From NCBI GenBank assembly GCA_963169045.1, contig CAUJDF010000079.1, forward strand, positions 62,001-126,000: DNA of 64,000 bases, given 5' to 3'. Each line of letters starts with the position of its first letter. Within the stretch, counting starts at the first letter, position 1. This document shows, piece by piece, positions 7,883-17,875 of the stretch. Both the position numbers and the translations under genes were made by a program. The notes beneath the pieces are model-generated. The model did no database searches and was not told the DNA's origin. It saw only the letters and a list, made by a program, of their open reading frames with translations. This DNA comes from Myxococcota bacterium. Its GTDB lineage: Bacteria; Myxococcota_A; Bradymonadia; UBA7976; UBA1532.

Positions 7883-10621
7883 ATGCGGTGGTGGATGCTG
7901 GCGGCGTGCGTGTTCGTGGGGGCGGGGTGCGACGAGGGGACGTCGCCGCCGCGCCAGGTGAGCGTCGGCGACGGCGGCGCGTCGAGCGCGGACGGCGCCG
8001 TCGGCGGCGACCGCGACGTCGGGGGCCCCGCGGGGGACGCCGACGACGACGGCGTGCCCGACGACCGCGACAACTGCCCGGCGGTCGCCAACCACCGCCA
8101 GGAGGACACGGACGGCGACGGCGCCGGCGACGCCTGCGAGGGCGCCTGCGACGGCGGCGCCATCGAGGACCGGACGTGCGGCCTGAACGGCGGCGGGCAG
8201 CAGGCGCGCTTCTGCGAGGGCGGCGCGTGGGGCGCGTGGACGCCCTGCGACGACCCGGACGAGTGCGCGAACGGCGCGCGGGAAGAGGCGGCGTGCGACG
8301 ACGGCGGCGTCCGCGCGCGCACGTGCGACGGCGGGCGCTGGGGCGCGTGGGCGGACTGCGCGGCCGCGCCCCGCTGCGCCGACGGCGACACGGAGCACAA
8401 CAACTGCGGCGACGGCGGCACCCAGTCGCGCACGTGCGACGGCGGCGCCTGGGGCGCCTGGGGCGACTGCGTCGTGCCCGCGTGCGAGGGCGGCGAGCGC
8501 GAGGAGCGGCCCTGCGAGGGCGGCCGGCAGTCGCGCACGTGCGACGCCGGCGCGTGGGGACCGTGGAGCGCGTGCGGCGGCTGCCCGGACGGCGAGTGGG
8601 AGAGCCGCGCCTGCGCGAACGGCGGCCGCGAGGAGCGCCGCTGCGACGACGGCGCCTGGGGGCCGTGGTCCGGCTGCGGCGGCGCCGGGTGCGCCGACGG
8701 CGACGAGGAGACGCGGGCGTGCGTGGGCGGGGCGCAGTCCCGTCGGTGCGCGGACGGCCGCTGGTCCGCCTGGTCGGCGTGCGTCGCCTGCCCGGACGGC
8801 GAGCGCGAGAGCCGCGCCTGCGCGAACGGCGGCCGCGAGGAGCGCCGCTGCGACGACGGCGCCTGGGGGCCGTGGTCCGGCTGCGGCGGCGCCGACGTCT
8901 GCGCCGGCGCGACGCCGCTCGACCTCGGCGCCGTCGCCGGCACGACCCGCGATCCGGACCGCCTCGCCGCCGGCTGCGGCCGCAGCGACGGCGGCGAGGC
9001 CGTCTACCGCTTCGTGGCGCCCGACGACGGCGAGTACACCTTCTCCACCGAGGGCTCCGACGTCGACACCGTCCTGTACGTGCGCTCGGACTGCGACGAC
9101 GCGGCCACCGAGCTCGCCTGCCAGGACGACGTCGACACCGCGAACCGCCGCTACTTCAGCCGGGTCGCCGTCCGGCTGCGCGCGGGGCAGGCCGTCTTCG
9201 TGGTCGTCGACGGTTACAGCGAGAGCGGCGACTACGCGCTCGAGGCCGCGGTCGAGGACGCCCCGCCGCCCGACGCGGGCGTGCCGCCGCCCGACGCGTG
9301 CGTGCCGCAGTGCGACGGCCGCGAGTGCGGCGGCAACGGCTGCGGCGCCTCGTGCGGACGCTGCGCCGCCGGCGAGGCCTGCCGCGAGGGGCGGTGCGAG
9401 TGCGTGCCGCGGTGCGACGGGCGGCAGTGCGGCGACGACGGCTGCGGCGGCCAGTGTGGCGCGTGCGGCGCGGGCACCGTCTGCGAGGCGGGCGAGTGCG
9501 TCGCCCGCTGCATCGGCCGCTGGACGGCCATCCCGCCGCTGCGCCTCGAGGGCGAGGAGGTGCCGGTCTTCGCCGCCGCGTGGCGCGACGGCGTCCTGAC
9601 GGTGGTGCACGGGCTGCCCGCCGCCGACGGCCGCCTCGACGTGGCCACCTACACCGCGGCGCAGGGCTGGCGCACGTTCCGGTCCGCCGTCGACCTCGAT
9701 CCGCCGGTCAGCGGGGTCATCACCTTCGCCGCGCACCCGGACCACGTCGCGATGTGGTACTACCCGCGCGCCGGCGGCGGCGGGCCCTTCCGCGCGGTGC
9801 ACGACCTCGAGACGCGCACCTGGGCGGTCACCGATCCCTTCCGCCAGTGGAACCGCGACTTCATCCCGCCCTACCGCCGCGCCGGCATGGCGGCGAACGA
9901 CCACTGGGTGGTCTACGCCGGCGAGTTCTTCGAGGCCGAGCGTCCGCCGCCGACGAACAACGAGTGCCGGACGCGCGAGGCCACGAACGTCTTCCCGCTG
10001 AGCGATCCCCCGACCGCCGTCGCCGGCAACCGGGGCGACTCGCCGCTCGAGGACCGCGCCTCGCCCGTCGGCGTCGGCGTCGGCGACTGGGTGTTCTTCT
10101 ACGGCGGCACGCGGACGCCGCACACGCTGGCGTGCTGGCACATGTACCCGCAGATCCCGTTGTACGACGGGGCCTTCTTCAACCCGACCACCGGCGTGTG
10201 GGGGCCGCTGCTCGCGATGGGCGGCGGCGGGGTGCCGTGGCCGAGCCGGCCGCAGCTCGTGCGCATCGGCGACGAGGTCCTGCTGCTCGAGGACTTCGGC
10301 GGCGTCCTGCGCGCCCACCGGGCGGCGCCGGGCCAGGCCGAGCCGGTCACCGAGGACGCGCCGGAGCTCGTGCGCCGGCTGCAGCGCCGCCCCGACAACC
10401 GCAACGTGGCCGGCACGCCCGGCGGCGCCGTCGTCTTCGCCACCGGCGGCGAGGGCGTCGTGTTCGACGTGCTCGCCAACACCGCGCAGCCGCTCTGCGC
10501 GCCGCCCGCCGGCGTGACCGTGACGCCCGGCGCCTACGGCCTCGGCACCCCCGACGGCGCGATCTTCGTCGGCGGCGGCGACGCGGGCAGCAGCGCCGGC
10601 GCGTTCATCGACCTGCGGTAG
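7883..10621 (+). CDS. Large Cys-rich surface lipoprotein with TSP3 unit and WGxW repeats
   Basis: A 912-residue lipoprotein; lipobox VGAGC, ATG at 7883 preceded by GGAGGT. Layout: one TSP3 calcium-binding unit (residues ~52-92); about eight short Cys/Trp repeats of the type C(D/E)GGxWGxW (~105-336), reminiscent of thrombospondin type-1 spacing; a domain at ~341-460 resembling bacterial pre-peptidase C-terminal (PPC) domains (YRFVAPDDGEYTFSTEG); two Cys knots with CxGRxCGxxGCGxxCGxC (~472-542); and a ~365-residue C-terminal region with kelch-like strands. No protease or other enzyme motif is visible. This suggests an extracellular adhesion or recognition protein. The stop overlaps the convergent ATPase gene by 17 bases. 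Confidence 0.75.
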   Translation: MRWWMLAACVFVGAGCDEGTSPPRQVSVGDGGASSADGAVGGDRDVGGPAGDADDDGVPDDRDNCPAVANHRQEDTDGDGAGDACEGACDGGAIEDRTCGLNGGGQQARFCEGGAWGAWTPCDDPDECANGAREEAACDDGGVRARTCDGGRWGAWADCAAAPRCADGDTEHNNCGDGGTQSRTCDGGAWGAWGDCVVPACEGGEREERPCEGGRQSRTCDAGAWGPWSACGGCPDGEWESRACANGGREERRCDDGAWGPWSGCGGAGCADGDEETRACVGGAQSRRCADGRWSAWSACVACPDGERESRACANGGREERRCDDGAWGPWSGCGGADVCAGATPLDLGAVAGTTRDPDRLAAGCGRSDGGEAVYRFVAPDDGEYTFSTEGSDVDTVLYVRSDCDDAATELACQDDVDTANRRYFSRVAVRLRAGQAVFVVVDGYSESGDYALEAAVEDAPPPDAGVPPPDACVPQCDGRECGGNGCGASCGRCAAGEACREGRCECVPRCDGRQCGDDGCGGQCGACGAGTVCEAGECVARCIGRWTAIPPLRLEGEEVPVFAAAWRDGVLTVVHGLPAADGRLDVATYTAAQGWRTFRSAVDLDPPVSGVITFAAHPDHVAMWYYPRAGGGGPFRAVHDLETRTWAVTDPFRQWNRDFIPPYRRAGMAANDHWVVYAGEFFEAERPPPTNNECRTREATNVFPLSDPPTAVAGNRGDSPLEDRASPVGVGVGDWVFFYGGTRTPHTLACWHMYPQIPLYDGAFFNPTTGVWGPLLAMGGGGVPWPSRPQLVRIGDEVLLLEDFGGVLRAHRAAPGQAEPVTEDAPELVRRLQRRPDNRNVAGTPGGAVVFATGGEGVVFDVLANTAQPLCAPPAGVTVTPGAYGLGTPDGAIFVGGGDAGSSAGAFIDLR
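8600..8893 (+). repeat. 87-bp perfect direct repeat inside the WGxW gene
   Basis: Bases 8600-8686 and 8807-8893 are identical by eye over 87 bases, 207 bases apart, and the ~17 bases before each copy differ at only a few positions. They encode one WGPW unit. The other units of the same array are much more diverged in DNA, so this pair is a recent duplication or gene-conversion product. Confidence 0.85.
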
Positions 10622-11717
10622 GCGGCAGGATCTCGTCGGCGAGGCGGCCGAGGGTGGCGAGGTCGGCGACGTCCTCGCCGAGGTGCGGCACGAGGCGGAC
10701 GGCGTCGCGGCCGACGGCGGAGACGAGGTTGGCGCAGGTGGCGCGCTCGCGCTCGGCCTGGACCGTCAGCGCGCGGCGGTAGCGCTCGAGATCGCCGAGC
10801 ATGCGGTCGCGCGACACGGGGTGCTCGGGCAGCAGGTGGGCCACCGCGTCGACCGGCACCTCGAGGTCCCGGGCGGCCAGCGTGCGGTTGACGATGAACG
10901 CCACCGGCTGCTGGCCGTGGCGGTCGAGCTCCTTCGCGAAGGCGAGCGACTCCTCGATGCGGCGCGGCTCCGGCGCGGTCACGAGGACGAACGCCGTCTC
11001 GGGGCCGAGCAGCAGCTTGCGGATGGCGTCGCCCCGCTGCTGGAACGGGTCGATCAGCGACTCGGCGGCGCCGAAGAACTCGACGAGGTCGTGCACGAAG
11101 GCCTCGCCGAGCACCGCGCCGAGCAGCTTCGTGAACGCGGCGCCGGGGCTGAAAAGGCGGCCGAGGCCCGCCTTCCCCGCGGGCAGCAGCCAGCGGATGA
11201 TGCGCCGGTCGAACAGCCGCGCGAGGCGCTTCGACGCGTCGAGGAAGTCGAGCGCGTGGGTCGACGGCGGCGTGTCGAGCAGGATCAGGTCGAAGCGCCC
11301 CGAGGCGTGCAGGTCGTACAGCCGATCGACGGCGATGTACTCCTGCATGCCGGCCATCGCGTCCTGCAGCAGCTGGAACAGCCGGTTCTCGTGCAGCTTC
11401 TTCGACTCGGCCGGATCGGCGATGCGCTCGCCGACGAGGCGGTCGAGGCCGGCGCGCACGTCGAGCATCATCGCCCACAGGCCGTCGGGGGGGACGCCCT
11501 CGGCCTGCACCGGGTGTGGCTCGGCGCCGAGCGCCTCGAGGCCGAGCGCGTCGGCGAGGCGCTTGGCCGGGTCGATGGTGAGGACGAGCGTGCGGCGGCC
11601 CATGCGCGCGGCGCGCAGGGCGAGCGCGGCGGAGGTCGTCGTCTTGCCGACGCCGCCGGGGCCGGCGCAGGCGATGACGCGGGCCTTCGCGAGGGCGGTG
11701 GCGAGCGCGGCGCTCAT
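10605..11717 (-). CDS. ArsA/GET3-family ATPase, second of a pair
   Basis: A 370-residue P-loop ATPase of the ArsA/GET3 (anion-transporting ATPase) family. The deviant Walker A is GPGGVGKTTTSAA at residue ~20, followed by the family-typical TIDPAKRLADALG segment and the switch II region LLDTPPSTHALDFLDA. The length fits single-domain bacterial members. Its ATG overlaps the stop of the upstream ATPase gene by four bases (ATGA), so the two are translationally coupled. Paired ArsA-like ATPases of this kind in actinobacteria form a heterodimer; by analogy these two probably form an asymmetric dimer. No arsR, arsB or arsD is adjacent, so arsenite export is unlikely. The substrate is unknown. Confidence 0.85.
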   Translation of the reverse strand: MSAALATALAKARVIACAGPGGVGKTTTSAALALRAARMGRRTLVLTIDPAKRLADALGLEALGAEPHPVQAEGVPPDGLWAMMLDVRAGLDRLVGERIADPAESKKLHENRLFQLLQDAMAGMQEYIAVDRLYDLHASGRFDLILLDTPPSTHALDFLDASKRLARLFDRRIIRWLLPAGKAGLGRLFSPGAAFTKLLGAVLGEAFVHDLVEFFGAAESLIDPFQQRGDAIRKLLLGPETAFVLVTAPEPRRIEESLAFAKELDRHGQQPVAFIVNRTLAARDLEVPVDAVAHLLPEHPVSRDRMLGDLERYRRALTVQAERERATCANLVSAVGRDAVRLVPHLGEDVADLATLGRLADEILPPTAGR

Positions 11718-12688
11718 CGGGCCGGCACCCGGGGCGGGCCGCCGCCGAGCAGGTCGCGCAGGCTCTCGGCCAGGCGCGCCACGAGCGCCGGCTCGTCGGC
11801 GCTGTCGCGCAGCGTGGGCAGCTCGAGCAGCCGGGCCCCCGGCAGCGCCTCCCCGAGGCGCGCCACGTGGCGGCTGTCCTGGGCGGCGGCGCGCACGCCC
11901 TCGCGCACCGTGCCGGCGACCGCGCGCGCGGCGGGCGGCAGCGTGTGCGGCGGCGCGTCGAGCAGCGGCTCGAGGCCCGCCAGGTCCGCCTCGGCCACCG
12001 GCGGCGCGTTCACCCGGTTCACCACCACCACCGCCGGCGTGATCTTCAGCGTCTCCCGCGACTTCTCGTAGAGCTCGATCGCCTCGTTCACCGGCAGCTC
12101 CTCGGGCAGCGTCACGAGGACGAGGCCCGTCCGCCGAGGGTCGCGCACCGTCTCGGCGGCCTCGGCGACCGCCTTCGCGACGCGACCGACGCGCAGCGCG
12201 TGCGCCATCGCCCGCGACGCGTCGAGGAAGCCCACCGCGTGCCCCGTCGCCGGCAGGTCGACGATGACCGGGTCGAAGCCGTCGCGCAGGAAGCCGGTCA
12301 GCAGGAGGTGCACCGACGTCTCGGTCACCGCCGGCGCCGTGCGCAGGAAGAGCCGCGCCACCGGGTTGCCGAGCAGCGCGCGGGCGAGGCGCGGCGCGGG
12401 CACGAGGCCGGCGATGGCGTCGCCGAAGGCGCGGTCCTGGTCGATGTTGCAGGCCCAGAGGTTCGGTGCGACCTCGCGCGGCGCATGGCCGACCTCGTCG
12501 CGCAGCCCGAGCAGCGGCCCCAGCGCCCCGTGCGTCGCCAGCTCGCAGACGAGCGTGCGCCGCCCCTGCGCCGCCGACGCGCGCGCCAGCGCCGCCGCCA
12601 CGGCGCTCTTGCCCACGCCGCCCTTGCCGGTGACGAACAGCAGGCTGCGGCCGCCCAGCGTGTCTCCGGTGTTCTCGTCTTCCGACAC
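11714..12688 (-). CDS. ArsA/GET3-family ATPase, first of a pair
   Basis: A 324-residue ArsA-like ATPase with Walker [14 protein letters not shown] near residue 18 and switch-like [19 protein letters not shown]. The P-loop lysine and the GHAVGFL loop match the partner gene downstream, but the nucleotide-sensing segments differ, as expected for two non-identical subunits. I chose GTG 12688 because GGGAG lies six bases upstream. ATG 12718, ten codons earlier, is also possible, and a further in-frame ATG lies at 12787. The stop overlaps the second ATPase start as ATGA. Confidence 0.8.
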   Translation of the reverse strand: MSEDENTGDTLGGRSLLFVTGKGGVGKSAVAAALARASAAQGRRTLVCELATHGALGPLLGLRDEVGHAPREVAPNLWACNIDQDRAFGDAIAGLVPAPRLARALLGNPVARLFLRTAPAVTETSVHLLLTGFLRDGFDPVIVDLPATGHAVGFLDASRAMAHALRVGRVAKAVAEAAETVRDPRRTGLVLVTLPEELPVNEAIELYEKSRETLKITPAVVVVNRVNAPPVAEADLAGLEPLLDAPPHTLPPAARAVAGTVREGVRAAAQDSRHVARLGEALPGARLLELPTLRDSADEPALVARLAESLRDLLGGGPPRVPAR

Positions 12689-12800
12689 TCGGTGCTCCCG
12701 TGTCTCCGCAAGGCGCATCCTTACCCTGGAAAACACGCCGCTGCCAACGCTCTCATCCGCGCGCGGGACGCCCGCCGGGCCGGGCATCGCGGCGGCCGCG

Positions 12801-12929
12801 CGTCATGGGACCGTTTCCCGGTCGGGGGGGCGGGGCGGTGACGCGTCATGGAGCGCGCTCCGGGGGGGAGGAACGCGGCCATGGGGCGTCATCGGGCCGG
12901 CCTCCCGTCGGGATCGCGCCGCCATGAGG
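12801..12929. repeat. Three degenerate 43-bp tandem units upstream of asnS
   Basis: The 331-base gap 12689-13019 holds no gene. Within it CGTCATSG occurs at 12801, 12844 and 12887, spaced exactly 43 bases apart. Units two and three match at 26 of 43 positions by my count, and both end in CCATGRGG. The array lies just upstream of the candidate asnS promoter. Whether it regulates anything is unknown. Confidence 0.4.
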
Positions 12930-12958
12930 GCCGCCGCCAGGACGGCCCGGCACACCCG

Positions 12959-12987
12959 TTGCGGCGGCGCGTCCGCTCTGGTAATCG
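12959..12987 (+). promoter_or_regulatory. Candidate sigma-70-like promoter for asnS
   Basis: TTGCGG and TAATCG are separated by 17 bases, in the only relatively AT-containing stretch before asnS. Transcription would begin near 12994 and give a short leader with AAGGAG at 13006-13011. The match to consensus is partial. Confidence 0.35.
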
Positions 12988-13019
12988 CGGGGCGACCGTC
13001 TTCCGAAGGAGCACCGCAC

Positions 13020-14429
<1,410 letters not shown>

Positions 14430-14502
14430 CACCCGCACGCGGGTCGCCGCCAACCCCCGCCCGTTCAGGGCCCGCGTCGCGGCCGCCGTTCCACGACGCA
14501 CG

Positions 14503-15267
14503 ATGTCGAACGCCGCCGCCCACCGCCGTCGCCTGCGCCCACGCCCGGCGCGCCCCGCCGCCGCCCGACGGCCGGCGTCGCCCGCCAGCGAGCTCGTGCA
14601 GGCGCTCTCCCACGACGCGTCGCACGACCTGCGGGCGCCGCTGCGCACGATCCGCAGCTACGCGACCTTCCTGCGGGACGACTACGATCCGCTGCTCGAC
14701 GGCGAGGGCCGCGCGATGCTCGCCGGGCTCGTGTCGGCCTCGCAGCGGCTCGAGACGCGCGTGGCCGCGCTGACGCACCTGGCGGACCTGTACGGCGAGC
14801 CGCTGGCCGACGAGCGCGTCGACCTGCACGCCGTGCTGGTCGAGGCCCGGGTGGCCGCCGGGCTGCCGCGCGAGGCCGTCGAGGTCGCGCCCGCGCTGCC
14901 CTCCGTCCGCGGCGATCGGGCGCGGCTGGGCGAGCTGTTCACGCACCTGCTGCGCAACGCGGCGACCTACACCCGGCGCGCCGCGCCGCAGATCACGGTC
15001 GGCGCCGCGGACGGCCGCCTCTTCGTGCGCGACGACGGCATCGGCATCGCGCCGCAGCACCACGAAGCCGTCTTCCGACTCTTCCGGCGTCTGCACGGCC
15101 GCGACGAGTACGGTGGCGGCGCCGGCGTCGGCCTCACCTTCGCCCGCCACATCGCCGAGCGCCACGGCGGCCACCTGTGGATCGAGTCGGCGCCCGACGC
15201 CGGCACCACGGTCTGGCTGACGCTGCCGTCGTCCGGCCAACCGCCGTCCGACCGCCGCCCCAGCTAG
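14503..15267 (+). CDS. Sensorless histidine kinase
   Basis: A 254-residue two-component histidine kinase with no sensor, HAMP or membrane segment. It has a basic, Ala/Arg-rich N-terminus, then HisKA with the phosphoacceptor in SHDLRAPLRTI, then a HATPase domain: N box LLRNAATYTRR, G1 DDGIGI, F box FRLFRRLH, and G2 GGGAGVGLTFA. This arrangement resembles the kinase half of bacteriophytochromes, so it may act with a separate input protein. No response regulator is adjacent. It converges on a second kinase gene, and the two TAG stop codons share four bases (CTAG). The start at 14503 has no clear Shine-Dalgarno. Confidence 0.85.
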   Translation: MSNAAAHRRRLRPRPARPAAARRPASPASELVQALSHDASHDLRAPLRTIRSYATFLRDDYDPLLDGEGRAMLAGLVSASQRLETRVAALTHLADLYGEPLADERVDLHAVLVEARVAAGLPREAVEVAPALPSVRGDRARLGELFTHLLRNAATYTRRAAPQITVGAADGRLFVRDDGIGIAPQHHEAVFRLFRRLHGRDEYGGGAGVGLTFARHIAERHGGHLWIESAPDAGTTVWLTLPSSGQPPSDRRPS

Positions 15268-17387
15268 CTGCGCGTCTCCCGGAACAGGATCTCGAACGTC
15301 GTGCCCTCGGGGCCCGAGCGTTCGAGGCGCAGCTCGCCGCCGAGGCGCTCGACGATGCTGCGGCTGACGAAGAGCCCGAGGCCCGTGCCGCGGCCCGGCG
15401 CCTTGGTGGTGAAGAAGGGCTCGAAGACACGGGCGCGGACGTCCTCGGGGATGCCGCGGCCGGTGTCGCGCACGCGCACGATGACCGCGCCGTCGTCGCC
15501 GGCGGCGGTCTCGAACGCGAGGGCGCCGCCGTCCATCGCGTCGAGCGCGTTGACGCCCAGGTTGAAGAGGACCTGCACGAGGTCGTCCTCGCGCCCGGTC
15601 ACGCCCGGCAGGCCGGCGGCGAGGTGCGTCTCGATGCTCACCCGCCGCGCGCGCGGGTCGTGGCCGAGCAGGCGCGCCACGTCCTGCACCGACTGGTTCA
15701 CCGACAGCACGGTGACCCGGTCGCGCCGGCGCCGCGCGAAGTCGATGAGCTCGCGCAGCAGGCGGCCCATGCGGTCGACCTCGTGCTCGACGATCTCGAA
15801 CGTCTCGCGCGTGTGGTCGGCGTCGTCGCGCTTCGTCCGCAGGCGCGACTTGATGGCGGCGAGCGGGTTGCCGATCTCGTGCGCCACCCCCGCCGCGAGC
15901 AGGCCGAACGCCGCCATCTTCTCGTTGTGGACCATCTGCGCCTGGGCCTCGAGGCGCGACGTCACCACGTGCCCGATCTGCGCGACGGCGTCGACGGCGC
16001 CGTCCGGGCCCGGCAGCGGCCAGGTTTCGAGGTCGACGACCTCCTGCTCCCCGCCGATCTTCAGCGAGATCTCGACCATCTGCGGGCGGCCGGTCTCGAA
16101 CGTGGCCCGCACGGGGCAGGCCTCGGGCGGCTCGTCGCGGCCGAACAGGACCTGCGGCGACGAGCGGCCGACGAGATCGTCGCCGAAGAGGTGCCGGGCC
16201 GCGGCGTTGGCCTTGACGATGCGCATGTCGGGGGCGACGACGATGACCCAGCGCTCCATCGACTCGAGCAGAAGCTCGGTCAGCCCCTGGCTGCGGCGCA
16301 GGGCGAGCGTGCGCTGCTCGATGCGCTCCTCGAGGCCGGCGTGGGCGTCGCGCAGCGCTGCGCTCATGTGGTTGAAGGCCTGCGCCAGCTCGGCCACCTC
16401 GCGGGGGCCGCTCTCGGGGACACGCTCGCCGAGGTGGCCCGACGCGAGGCGGCTCGCGGTCTCCGACAGCCGCCGCATGCGCCGGCCGAAGGCGCGACTG
16501 GCCCAGCCGATCAGCAGCATCAGCCCCACGGCCATCACGCCGGTCAGCGTGAAGGCCTGCCACTTCAGGCGCTCGAGGCCGGCGAGCGCGCGGTCCATCG
16601 GCAGGCTCACCCAGAGGCCCCACTTCAGGCCGGGCAGCGGCGAGAAGGCGGCGAGCAGCGGGGGCGCGGAGCCCCGCTCGAGGCGGCCGGCCCACGGGGC
16701 GCGGGGCGGGGGACCACCGTGCCCCGCGACGCCCTCCTCGCCGGCGCGGGCGAGCAGCGCGCCGGCGTCGTCGACCACCTCGAGCGCGCCGTGCTCGAGC
16801 GACTCGACCTGCAGCGCCTCCTGCAGGCGGCGCTGAAGGTCGAAGCGATGCCGCCCGCAGAGCGCGCCGATGCGGGCGCCCTCGCCGTCGCGGATCGGCG
16901 CGCCCACCCAGAGGACGGCGGCGTCCCGGCCGGGGGCGATCTCGATGAGCGCCGCGCGCTCGCCCCGCCACGTCGCGCACGGGCCGGAGCCCTCGATGGC
17001 GGTCATGCCGGTCGCGCCGACCACCCGCCCGTCGATCCCCACCGCCACGAGCGCGTCGAGCTCGCCGATCCCCTCCGCCTTGGCCGCGAGGTGCGCGTCG
17101 AGCGCCCGCCGCGCCGTGTCGTCGGCGCCGGCCTGCAGCGAGCTCGAGAGCGCGAGCAGCCGGTAGTTGTCGGCGGCCATCGAGGCCACGAGCTGCACGC
17201 GCTCCTGGACGAACGCGCCCGCGCGCGCCGCCTCGAGCGCCGCCACGTGGCGGACGTCGCGCAGCGCCGCGTCGACGAGCTCGTCGCGGGCGCGCAGGTA
17301 GCCGATGGCGTTCGACAGAAAGAGGGAGACCAGCGAACAGACGACGCCGATGAAGAAGAGCTGGGTACCGAGACGGGGACGGAACAT
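15264..17387 (-). CDS. Membrane sensor histidine kinase (HAMP-PAS)
   Basis: A 707-residue sensor kinase. A transmembrane helix (residues ~8-30), a ~245-residue periplasmic sensor (Cache-like; inferred from length and LPGLKWGLWVSLP at its end), a second helix (~277-299), HAMP, PAS (WVIVVAPDMRIVKANAAA), HisKA with GVAHEIGNPLAAI, and HATPase with NLGVNALDA, DTGRGIP and GTGLGL motifs. The H-box type GVAHEIxNPL is the one seen in NtrB/ZraS-like kinases, whose partners are often sigma-54 activators, but none lies nearby. ATG 17387 follows GGTGGGGA; an upstream in-frame start at 17456 would add 23 residues without signal character. Confidence 0.9.
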   Translation of the reverse strand: MFRPRLGTQLFFIGVVCSLVSLFLSNAIGYLRARDELVDAALRDVRHVAALEAARAGAFVQERVQLVASMAADNYRLLALSSSLQAGADDTARRALDAHLAAKAEGIGELDALVAVGIDGRVVGATGMTAIEGSGPCATWRGERAALIEIAPGRDAAVLWVGAPIRDGEGARIGALCGRHRFDLQRRLQEALQVESLEHGALEVVDDAGALLARAGEEGVAGHGGPPPRAPWAGRLERGSAPPLLAAFSPLPGLKWGLWVSLPMDRALAGLERLKWQAFTLTGVMAVGLMLLIGWASRAFGRRMRRLSETASRLASGHLGERVPESGPREVAELAQAFNHMSAALRDAHAGLEERIEQRTLALRRSQGLTELLLESMERWVIVVAPDMRIVKANAAARHLFGDDLVGRSSPQVLFGRDEPPEACPVRATFETGRPQMVEISLKIGGEQEVVDLETWPLPGPDGAVDAVAQIGHVVTSRLEAQAQMVHNEKMAAFGLLAAGVAHEIGNPLAAIKSRLRTKRDDADHTRETFEIVEHEVDRMGRLLRELIDFARRRRDRVTVLSVNQSVQDVARLLGHDPRARRVSIETHLAAGLPGVTGREDDLVQVLFNLGVNALDAMDGGALAFETAAGDDGAVIVRVRDTGRGIPEDVRARVFEPFFTTKAPGRGTGLGLFVSRSIVERLGGELRLERSGPEGTTFEILFRETRS

Positions 17388-17451
17388 GTCCCCACCCGCA
17401 AGAGCGAGGCGCGTGCCATGGGCGCCGGAGGCCCGTGGGGCGTGGAGGGGC

Positions 17452-17467
17452 GTCACCGGACGGTGAC
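17452..17467. promoter_or_regulatory. Palindromic candidate operator
   Basis: GTCACCG-GA-CGGTGAC is a perfect 7+2+7 inverted repeat in the intergenic region between the divergently oriented kinase (starting at 17387) and the small secreted protein (17537). A related GGTCAC half-site follows about 30 bases downstream. A regulator-binding site is plausible. Confidence 0.35.
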
Positions 17468-17536
17468 CGGATGGGGTCGGCGCGTCCGCCGGCGGTCACA
17501 TGGGGCGGCCCGGAAGTTGCGTCTTCCGCGGGTGCC

Positions 17537-17818
17537 ATGAGCATCGCGAAGACCAGCATCGCTTTCGCGTTCCTCGCCGCCGCGGCGTCGCTCCCGGCCT
17601 TGCTGGGCGCCGCCCTCGACTCCGGGCACGCGCCAGGCGCCCCGGCCATCGAGGCGCCGGCGCCCGGGCCGTTCCCCGGGCCGTCCCAGGATGCCACACC
17701 GCACCCGGCGCAGGACCGCACGAAGGACAACGACGGTCGGCAGCGGCGTCGCGCGGCGCCCCCGCTGCCCGACGACCCCTGGCCGTACGGGGAGGACGGC
17801 GACGCCATTCCGGTGTAG
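17537..17818 (+). CDS. Small Pro-rich secreted protein, hypothetical
   Basis: A 93-residue product with a hydrophobic leader (MSIAKTSIAFAFLAAAASLPALLG) shortened here to its character: one Lys, then ~20 apolar residues, with cleavage likely after an Ala. The remainder is rich in Pro, Ala and Asp and low in complexity. The start has no strong ribosome-binding site, and the frame is open upstream to 17435. It is divergent from the kinase gene and shares its promoter region. I recognise no family, and the gene itself is only moderately supported. Confidence 0.4.
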   Translation: MSIAKTSIAFAFLAAAASLPALLGAALDSGHAPGAPAIEAPAPGPFPGPSQDATPHPAQDRTKDNDGRQRRRAAPPLPDDPWPYGEDGDAIPV

Positions 17819-17875
17819 CGATGGGCGCCCGGGACGTGGTTACAATCCGCCCGCCGTCTCGACGGAGGGGGGCCC

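Noticed and set aside
2844-7961. A 1705-codon plus-strand open frame
   Set aside because: It has no family signature, is extremely Arg/Ala-rich and runs opposite to two clear lipoprotein genes; it is a GC-driven shadow.
10605-12688. Arsenite export operon
   Set aside because: The two ATPases lack arsB, arsD and arsR neighbours and do not form the fused ArsA with two halves.
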